A DNA stretch of 64,000 nucleotides, taken from a bacterium. GTDB lineage: Bacteria; Bdellovibrionota_C; UBA2361; RFPC01. Position numbers and translations under genes: made by a program. Of the stretch, positions 57,799 through 64,000 are shown one piece after another. Position 1 is the first letter of the stretch. Each line of letters starts with the position of its first letter. The DNA lies in assembly GCA_030431715.1 (NCBI GenBank), contig JAUIIO010000017.1:29481-93480 (forward strand), in the 5' to 3' direction. The notes below the pieces were generated by a model that searched no databases, was not told the origin of the DNA, and worked only from the letters and a program-made list of their open reading frames with translations.

Positions 57799-60186
57799 TT
57801 GGAAAACGTACCCCCTTATCTCGAAGGTCTTAATCCACCACAGCTTCAAGGCGCAATGCACCATGAGGGGCCTATCCTTATACTTGCCGGCGCGGGAAGT
57901 GGTAAGACACGTGTGCTTACTAAACGTATTGTCCATCTGATTAAGAGGCACAATGTAGATCCGCAGAGCATCCTCGCTGTTACCTTCACGAATAAGGCCA
58001 CTAGAGAAATGGAGCAACGTCTTGAAAGTGAGCTGGGGGGAGATGCTCGAAAGCTGTGGGTTGCGACCTTTCACTCTGCCGCTCTCAGAATACTAAGAAG
58101 ACATGCAAAAGCGCTCTCCTATACCAGTGATTTTGTAGTTTATGATGCCCAAGATTCAAAGAGCTTACTTAAGAAGATAATGAAAGAGCTCAAGGTTGAT
58201 GAGGGAAAGTTTTCAACCGGGACGTTTCAGAAAGCAATAGAGAGAGCAAAGAATAATCTCCGTTCCCCGGAAGAACTCCTTAAGGATGCAAAGTTCGCTC
58301 GCGAGCAAACCATAGCAGAGGTTTACGATCGGTATCAGCGAGAGCTCCGTCTGGCTAATGCAATGGATTTTGGAGACCTTCTTTATAATGTAGTGCTTCT
58401 CTTTAAGAAGGAGCGAGATATTCTCGCTCATTACCAGAGATGGACAAAGTTCTTACTGATTGACGAATTCCAAGATACAAACCTCGTACAGTATCTTCTC
58501 ATTAGGATGCTTGCCGCACCACAAAATAACCTCTTTGTAGTTGGAGATGACGATCAGTCAATCTATGCATTTCGAGGGGCGACTATTGAAAATATTTTGA
58601 ACTTCGAAAGAGACTTTCCAGAAACGAAAGTAGTAAAACTTGAGCAGAACTATCGCTCTACTCCTCATATACTTGAAGCCGCAAATGCTGTCATAGCACA
58701 CAACTCTGATCGTAAAGATAAGCAACTTTGGACTGCTGAAAAAAGTGGAGAGAAGATTCATAGCTATGTAGCGAGAAACGAGTCGGATGAAGCGAGATTT
58801 ATAAGCGGAGAAATTGGAAAGTTAAAACGTGCTGGTAGAAGCTATAAAGAGATGGCGCTTTTTTACCGTACAAATGCCCAGTCACGAGCACTTGAAGAAG
58901 CGCTCATGAACGACGGGATACCATACCGTATATATGGTGGCCTTAAATTCTACGACCGTAAGGAGATTAAAGATATCCTTGCCTACTTAAAGATCATATC
59001 AAATGACCGTGATAATCAGTCGTTCTTACGAGTAGTGAATAATCCCCCAAGAGGGATTGGCCCGAAGACTGTACAGCAGTTAGTAAGCGAGGCTTCTGCT
59101 AAAGAGATGGCGCTCTATCCGTATCTGCGAGAGCACGGTTCGACACATAAGGGCCTGAGTAGCTTTCTTGATCTCATGGAGGAGTTTATCTCCAAGTCGC
59201 AGAAAGTGCCTCTCTATGAGCTTGTTACCGAGCTACTTGAAAAGTCAGGATATCTCAAGCGAATGGAAGAACAGAAAGCGAAAGATATCTCGGTGCAATC
59301 TCAGATTGAGAACCTTGGTGAATTAAGAAACATTGCGGCTGCAGTTAGCTATGAGCTTGATAATAGGGCAGACGAGTTGAGGGCTTTTCTTGACAGGGTG
59401 TCACTTACCTCTTCACAGGAGCTTCCTGTGCAGGAAAGCGCGGATGAGGAGAAGCAGGAAGAACCGGAAGTAGTTTCGCTCATGACGCTACATTTGGCCA
59501 AAGGGCTTGAATATCCAGTTGTGTTCTTCTCTGGACTTGAGGAAGGGATTCTCCCGCATTATCACTCAAAGGATGACCCGACCCAGTGTGCTGAGGAGCG
59601 CAGGCTCTGTTACGTGGGTATGACTCGCGCGATGGAGATACTATACATGACTCGCGCTGACTCTCGGGGAATGTTCTCTGCTGCCGGGAGCTTTGGATTA
59701 GGTTCTGGTGGTCTGAGGGAGCCCAGCCGCTTCCTGTACGATGTCCCCTCTAGCTGCTTTAAAGATGGAATGGGTCCAATAGCATCTGCGCCTTCTCCGC
59801 TTTCAGAGGAAGATGAGGAACTTTTCTCTTCGCATCTATTTTCAAGGAAGGGGCCACAGCCCTCCGCCGGTTATAAAACAGCAGGCAAATCGGGCGCGTC
59901 TCCTCGGAGGAGGGGCGCCCCGGTAAGTCTTGTACAGTCTGCTGACGCTCTGGCGTCTACACCCGAGTACGAAGAATATACTACTGCTCCTAAAGCTGAG
60001 CTTGATACGCTGCAACCAGGAGTGAGAGTTATTCATAAAACGTTTGGTCCCGGAAAGATTGAAAGCATTTCACTTGCTGCAACCGGAGATAAGAATCGTT
60101 CAAAGGTACTTATTCAGTTTGATAATTTTGATTCACCTAAGAAGCTAGTTTTTAAGCAGGCTAGGCTCGCCCTTGAGCTTACGTAG
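57799..60186 (+). CDS. UvrD/PcrA-type superfamily 1 DNA helicase
   Basis: The 795-residue product has all SF1A motifs: I in AGAGSGKTRVLTKRI, II in LIDEFQDTNLVQ, III in VVGDDDQSIYAFRGAT, IV in LEQNYRS, V in LMTLHLAKGLEYPVVFF and VI in RRLCYVGMTRAM. It also has a C-terminal tail (VRVIHKTFGPGKIESISLAA) like the PcrA/UvrD RNAP-contact domain. It unwinds DNA in repair and replication. The start is TTG at 57799, without a clear ribosome-binding site. Confidence 0.95.
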   Translation: MENVPPYLEGLNPPQLQGAMHHEGPILILAGAGSGKTRVLTKRIVHLIKRHNVDPQSILAVTFTNKATREMEQRLESELGGDARKLWVATFHSAALRILRRHAKALSYTSDFVVYDAQDSKSLLKKIMKELKVDEGKFSTGTFQKAIERAKNNLRSPEELLKDAKFAREQTIAEVYDRYQRELRLANAMDFGDLLYNVVLLFKKERDILAHYQRWTKFLLIDEFQDTNLVQYLLIRMLAAPQNNLFVVGDDDQSIYAFRGATIENILNFERDFPETKVVKLEQNYRSTPHILEAANAVIAHNSDRKDKQLWTAEKSGEKIHSYVARNESDEARFISGEIGKLKRAGRSYKEMALFYRTNAQSRALEEALMNDGIPYRIYGGLKFYDRKEIKDILAYLKIISNDRDNQSFLRVVNNPPRGIGPKTVQQLVSEASAKEMALYPYLREHGSTHKGLSSFLDLMEEFISKSQKVPLYELVTELLEKSGYLKRMEEQKAKDISVQSQIENLGELRNIAAAVSYELDNRADELRAFLDRVSLTSSQELPVQESADEEKQEEPEVVSLMTLHLAKGLEYPVVFFSGLEEGILPHYHSKDDPTQCAEERRLCYVGMTRAMEILYMTRADSRGMFSAAGSFGLGSGGLREPSRFLYDVPSSCFKDGMGPIASAPSPLSEEDEELFSSHLFSRKGPQPSAGYKTAGKSGASPRRRGAPVSLVQSADALASTPEYEEYTTAPKAELDTLQPGVRVIHKTFGPGKIESISLAATGDKNRSKVLIQFDNFDSPKKLVFKQARLALELT

Positions 60187-60252
60187 TAACTCTTAAAGTG
60201 CACGAGACAAGAACTCTAGTCACCTGTTGCGAAGTAGGTGTACCTTTAGAGT

Positions 60253-61869
60253 GTGACTGGATCGAAGAAAAGCATTTCTATAAGTACACAGATAATTCTG
60301 TCTAAAATCGCAGTCTTTTGGGTGCTTACTCTTGCGATCTGTGTGTCATTGCTCCATGCCATGGAAGCTTTGGATGTATCGTTACAATTTGATCTAGTGC
60401 TAATTTTAGCTGGAATACTGTCTCTTATCTTCATAAGTTATTTTCAGCAACCTCAACTACTAACGCCGATAAGTTGCTCGGTATTCATTGTGATCACTGT
60501 TTCCGTAGTATGCTTATTATTAGTTACACGTGGGAATCCACTTGCACTTCCGAGTATTCAGTGGGATGGCGGAAATTATCTTGCTCTAGCTAGAAAACTC
60601 TTACTTACACATTCACATAGTCAAATACGTAATGAGCATTTTGCGCTTTCGTGGGGAGGTGAGCTGTCAACATATCCATGGGGCATGTCTGCGAGCATAG
60701 CAGGTGTAAGTGGTCTCTTCGCGCTTTCTCTAACGCGCGCAGCAGCAATTGTTTTAATGATAACACTCCTCTGTATATCGTGTGTGATGTTTGATGCATT
60801 AAGGCTTTCTTTGAGGAATGCATACAATTATTGGATTGCTGTACTTACTACTGGAAGTAGCTTGCTGATTCTTACACCACTTATTGCCTATAATCACTGG
60901 GCTCAGATAGTAGGCATGCTCTTTGTGCTCGTTACACCGATAGTACGTGCTAGCAGTTGCGCTAATAAGTTACCGCTCACCTGCTTGATTATTGTGGGCG
61001 TAGGCTTTGTTTACCCACTTTATCTTATGCCGCTTGTGGGAGCATTGTTGCTACTAGCGATTCTAGACACAGAAAAACCGCGATTGATGACTATGAGCTT
61101 ACTGAGTTTGGCGGGGGGGCTAGGCGGTTCTTTTGTGTTTTCAACAATGAATTCGCAGGTAGTAAGGGGCCTTTATCTTGATGGAGCCTCAGTGATGTCT
61201 TCATCGCTAGCTGTTGGAGTCGGTGTATGCTGTATGAGTCTCGCATTGTACTTACTGCGTGTACGCAGGGAGGTTCCTCATGTTGTGTTGGAATACAGTG
61301 TGCTCGTAGCTCTTTTCGTAGGATATGCACTAATATGGCTTTGTGTAGCAAAGACATCATATGTAAGTAAAAAATTGGTATTAAGTACTTTGCTCTTTGC
61401 TCTGCCACTCTTTGCGCACACATATGAACGTTACCTGACCACGGCGCAATCTAAAATTACCGTATTAACTTTATCGGCTCTCTTTCTGATCATACATGTA
61501 AATCATTATCTTACTCTTTATGGCTCTGCATATAGCACGGAGCATGAGAAGCTCGTTGATTGCTTTCGTGAGCATCTGCCGTTAAAGAAGGCCTATGTAG
61601 TAGGTACGAGAGATGAAATAGGATGGATAGAAGCTAACCTCCTACCAGAAAAACTACATTTGCCTGATGATTACATAAGTATTGTAAGAGACTTTCGAAG
61701 ATATTTCGAAAAGGATATGAGCACTTGGGTGCGTGATAACTCTCATAGGAATGATGTCGTACTGGTTCTGAACGGATATGGTTATTTAGGTGTAAAAAAA
61801 ATATTCCCTGACCTTTTAACGACTCACAAGTTGTGCGAAACGGATTCCGGCACGGTTTATGGAAGTTGA
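60253..61869 (+). CDS. Polytopic membrane protein, possible GT-C glycosyltransferase
   Basis: The 538-residue product has about 10-12 membrane segments and a large extracytoplasmic loop near residues 95-130 (SIQWDGGNYLALARKLLLTH) with an acidic residue placed as in GT-C enzymes. Soluble C-terminus (about 425-538). The start is GTG at 60253. It overlaps the next gene by 11 bp. A GT2 enzyme that could make polyprenyl-phosphate sugar follows, as expected of a donor for a GT-C enzyme. No exact family is claimed. Confidence 0.5.
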   Translation: MTGSKKSISISTQIILSKIAVFWVLTLAICVSLLHAMEALDVSLQFDLVLILAGILSLIFISYFQQPQLLTPISCSVFIVITVSVVCLLLVTRGNPLALPSIQWDGGNYLALARKLLLTHSHSQIRNEHFALSWGGELSTYPWGMSASIAGVSGLFALSLTRAAAIVLMITLLCISCVMFDALRLSLRNAYNYWIAVLTTGSSLLILTPLIAYNHWAQIVGMLFVLVTPIVRASSCANKLPLTCLIIVGVGFVYPLYLMPLVGALLLLAILDTEKPRLMTMSLLSLAGGLGGSFVFSTMNSQVVRGLYLDGASVMSSSLAVGVGVCCMSLALYLLRVRREVPHVVLEYSVLVALFVGYALIWLCVAKTSYVSKKLVLSTLLFALPLFAHTYERYLTTAQSKITVLTLSALFLIIHVNHYLTLYGSAYSTEHEKLVDCFREHLPLKKAYVVGTRDEIGWIEANLLPEKLHLPDDYISIVRDFRRYFEKDMSTWVRDNSHRNDVVLVLNGYGYLGVKKIFPDLLTTHKLCETDSGTVYGS

Positions 61870-62599
61870 CTATTGTAATGTGAGTATAGTTATAGCTGCC
61901 TATAATGCTGCTGGCACCCTGCCTATGGTGCTAAATGACCTGAAGCAGCGATATCCAGATGTTCATCTCGTATTAGTTAATGATGGCTCTACAGATAGTA
62001 CTGCGCTTGTTGGTGAAAGCTCGGGTGTAACAGTGCTGACACACCCGTCAAATCGTGGAGTTGGTGCTGCTTTTAAAACAGGGATCACTTACGCATTAGG
62101 AAGAGATTCAAAGTATGTAGTTACCATAGGTGCTGATAATCAGCGTGACGTATCAGATATTTCGTCTTTGATTCTCAAGCTCATCTCCAGTAAAGAGATT
62201 GATGTAGTCATCGGAGAAAAGTATTCAGCTCATAACTCTATACCAGTCTTACGTCGCGCTGCCGGACAGCTAGTCGCGGCTGCATTTCGTATGTTGTTTG
62301 GGAGTTCTCCACCTATACGTGACCCGTTATCAGGATTTAGAGTATTTAATCGAAGAGCCGCACAGCTCGCTCTACGCGCCCCAGATGGGTATGACTTTGA
62401 GATCGCATGTTGTTGTCTTCTAACTACAAACGGTTATTCAATTAGGGAAGTCCCGGTATTTGTACGGTATCATTCAGATTCGACTAAGATGAGAGTTCCA
62501 CTACTGGTACTAATAGGTATCGTTGCGTGTCTCATAAGAATGAAATTTGACGACCTTCTTTTTGGAAAAAACAATCATAAAGAGTACGAGCATGAATAA
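61859..62599 (+). CDS. GT2 glycosyltransferase (polyprenyl-phosphate-sugar-synthase-like)
   Basis: The 246-residue product has VSIVIAAYNAAGTLPMVLND, LVNDGSTDSTALVGESSGV and TIGADNQRDVSDI in place of the usual DADGQH, then PLSGFRVFNRRAAQLAL as in DPM1-like enzymes. It is likely to load a sugar onto a polyprenyl phosphate. Its start overlaps the upstream polytopic gene by 11 bp, so translation is coupled. Confidence 0.85.
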   Translation: MEVDYCNVSIVIAAYNAAGTLPMVLNDLKQRYPDVHLVLVNDGSTDSTALVGESSGVTVLTHPSNRGVGAAFKTGITYALGRDSKYVVTIGADNQRDVSDISSLILKLISSKEIDVVIGEKYSAHNSIPVLRRAAGQLVAAAFRMLFGSSPPIRDPLSGFRVFNRRAAQLALRAPDGYDFEIACCCLLTTNGYSIREVPVFVRYHSDSTKMRVPLLVLIGIVACLIRMKFDDLLFGKNNHKEYEHE

Positions 62600-62620
62600 G
62601 AGGATGAGACGTTTCGACTC

Positions 62621-63028
62621 TTATACTAAGTGATGCGGTGATGGCTCGACATGACCGTTGCTGCTCCTCGCTTTTGATGGCCGGGTCCATATATAGATTA
62701 AGCTGAGATACATCATGCAAGAAACAATAGTTTTCACAGCAATAGAGACATCCAGTAAGAGATAGAGGTAGAGCAAGAAGGCAACTATTATAGTAGTGGC
62801 AAAGGTCTTCGCCCGCAGTCTGATAGTTCCATGCTCTTCCCAGTCACTGATAACTGGCCCAACAGCAGGGAGGGAAAGTATCCAGCGGTGGAGACGGTTC
62901 GACCCCTTAGAGAAACAGTAAGAAGTGAGGATCAGAAATGGTGTAGTGGGCAGTACCGGCAGATAAATGCCTACGATACCAATAGTAAAAAATATCCATC
63001 CAGCAAGAAGCCAGCAGGCTTTCATCAT
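62621..63028 (-). CDS. DUF454 (YbaN-family) small membrane protein
   Basis: The 135-residue product starts MMKACWLLAGWIFFTIGIVG and has GIYLPVLPTTPFLILTSYCF followed by SKGSNRLHRWIL, the core signature of the family. Three membrane segments. The function is unknown. Confidence 0.85.
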   Translation of the reverse strand: MMKACWLLAGWIFFTIGIVGIYLPVLPTTPFLILTSYCFSKGSNRLHRWILSLPAVGPVISDWEEHGTIRLRAKTFATTIIVAFLLYLYLLLDVSIAVKTIVSCMMYLSLIYIWTRPSKARSSNGHVEPSPHHLV

Positions 63029-63065
63029 AGTAAGTTTTCTCTAATGCCTGCCTCACAGGTGTGTG

Positions 63066-63929
63066 CTACAGGGATGTGATGACAACTCCGCAGATCATAA
63101 CACATGTTCCTGCCATTCTTTCCATAAGGTTTTTTTCATTAAAGAAAAAATAAGCGATACATATGCTTATGAGGATGCTCGTACGCTTTAGAGCTGTGGT
63201 ATATACCACAAGTCCTGTTTGCATCGCTAGAAGATGGCAAAGCATAGTAAGAGCCACACAGAGCCCAACGATAACAAGCACTGTTCCATTTCTTGTAATA
63301 TCTTGACGCACCTTTGTATCTAATTCCTTTAAGCAGTAAGGCAGAAGGATTCCAGTCATTATAAATTGATGAATAAATGCATAGGTAAGAGGCGTTGAAA
63401 GCTCAATAGCAGCTTTGTGTATATTACAGTTCACCCCGAAAAGCGCTGCGCACAATAACATGAGCTGAGAAGGGCGATAGGAGAGTATCGCCTTAAAGGG
63501 AGCGAAAATTCCGGTGTGATTACTTGAAGTGTTTAGAATGTAACTTCCGGCAATGATAAGGAGCACGCCGAAAATTCCGTTCATGCTTGCATATTCACCG
63601 AGCATTATCGGGGAGGTAAAGAGCAAGAAAAGCGGGGTAAGCATTTTAAGGGGGAGAACAAGAGATATCTCTCCTTCTTTGAGCGCTCGCATGTAGAGCA
63701 GCAAGGCAAGTGCATCAATAAGCGATGATATGATGACAAGCCCTATGAATGTATAGGAGAGTTCTGGAACTTCAATTGTAGGAAGTAGGAGTGCGAGAAA
63801 AAAAGTAGAAGTTGCCGCCAGTGCGAACGAAACGCTAGCAGGAGGAAGTATCTGCAAATTTTTCTTAGAGAGCACATCTGTACAGGATTGAAAAAACGCT
63901 GAAAAAATAGACAACAGATACCACGACAT
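63066..63929 (-). CDS. EamA/DMT-superfamily transporter
   Basis: The 287-residue product has ten membrane segments in two repeated halves, starting MSWYLLSIFSAFFQSCTDVL. Typical EamA elements are LYMRALKEGEISLVLPLKML and TTALKRTSILISICIAYFFF with NEKNLMERMAGT. The family exports small metabolites; the substrate is unknown. It lies 37 bp upstream of the YbaN-family gene and is the last gene in the window; 63930-64000 shows no gene. Confidence 0.85.
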   Translation of the reverse strand: MSWYLLSIFSAFFQSCTDVLSKKNLQILPPASVSFALAATSTFFLALLLPTIEVPELSYTFIGLVIISSLIDALALLLYMRALKEGEISLVLPLKMLTPLFLLFTSPIMLGEYASMNGIFGVLLIIAGSYILNTSSNHTGIFAPFKAILSYRPSQLMLLCAALFGVNCNIHKAAIELSTPLTYAFIHQFIMTGILLPYCLKELDTKVRQDITRNGTVLVIVGLCVALTMLCHLLAMQTGLVVYTTALKRTSILISICIAYFFFNEKNLMERMAGTCVMICGVVITSL

Positions 63930-64000
63930 AACGAACCTCCCTACTGCAGAGAGGTAGTCGCAAGGTCCAAAAATTAACTTGAGTAAAAAATGGTATTGTA

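Overview
The window is a bacterial chromosome segment from a Gram-negative (diderm) organism. It carries outer-membrane proteins, an AsmA-like protein, an Mla lipid-transport operon, a patatin/beta-barrel (type Vd-like) protein and a tripartite RND pump. A cryptochrome/photolyase gene and several two-component or sigma-54 functions suggest a free-living, light-exposed, probably aquatic proteobacterium-like or deltaproteobacterial-grade lineage. I cannot place it more precisely from sequence alone. The replication origin may be near 31-35 kb, where parA, parB and five parS-type palindromes lie.

Layout. 0-12.5 kb: envelope genes (AsmA-like protein, beta-barrel protein, SYLF protein, MscS channel, 448-residue exported protein plus type Vd patatin), then a DUF2071 protein, an alpha/beta hydrolase and an orphan helical protein. 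12.7-20.6 kb: an accessory block of mostly unrecognised proteins, a PIN/RHH toxin-antitoxin pair, a degenerate RNase II-like (RNB) protein framed by a 40-bp direct repeat, and a Y1 (REP-type) transposase. 20.8-24.9 kb: an integron. It has a truncated integrase gene (intI, + strand), an attI-side region full of GGAAAC motifs, five cassettes reading leftwards, four intact attC sites, and a fifth attC interrupted by the 3' part of a group IIC-attC intron. 24.9-31.3 kb: a TetR-regulated RND efflux operon. 31.5-36.1 kb: parB, parA, a parS cluster with tandem repeats, a glycosyltransferase and a nucleotidyltransferase. 36.3-46.2 kb: SIMPL protein, photolyase-related protein with an overlapping DUF2256 gene, a 1656-residue protease/ABC1-like fusion, pheA, tyrA and a two-component-like protein without phospho-acceptors. 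46.4-52.6 kb: TldD, cytochrome c-like and DUF4124 proteins, a sigma-54 activator and a prepilin peptidase. 52.9-57.3 kb: D-lactate dehydrogenase, mlaC-mlaD-mlaF-mlaE and rlmE. 57.5-64 kb: small membrane protein, UvrD/PcrA helicase, a polytopic protein plus a GT2 glycosyltransferase, a YbaN-family protein and a DMT-family transporter.

The most remarkable element is the integron. Each cassette's 5' end is complementary to the first core site of its own attC, so the cassette boundaries can be read directly from the sequence. The integrase keeps only its N-terminal core-binding domain, and the distal attC is blocked by a 5'-truncated intron, so the array looks locked in place. Other items worth attention are an RNase II-like protein with two of four active-site aspartates replaced, the HExxH/ABC1-like giant protein, a centromere region built from parS-bounded tandem units, and two families of purine-rich intergenic repeats.
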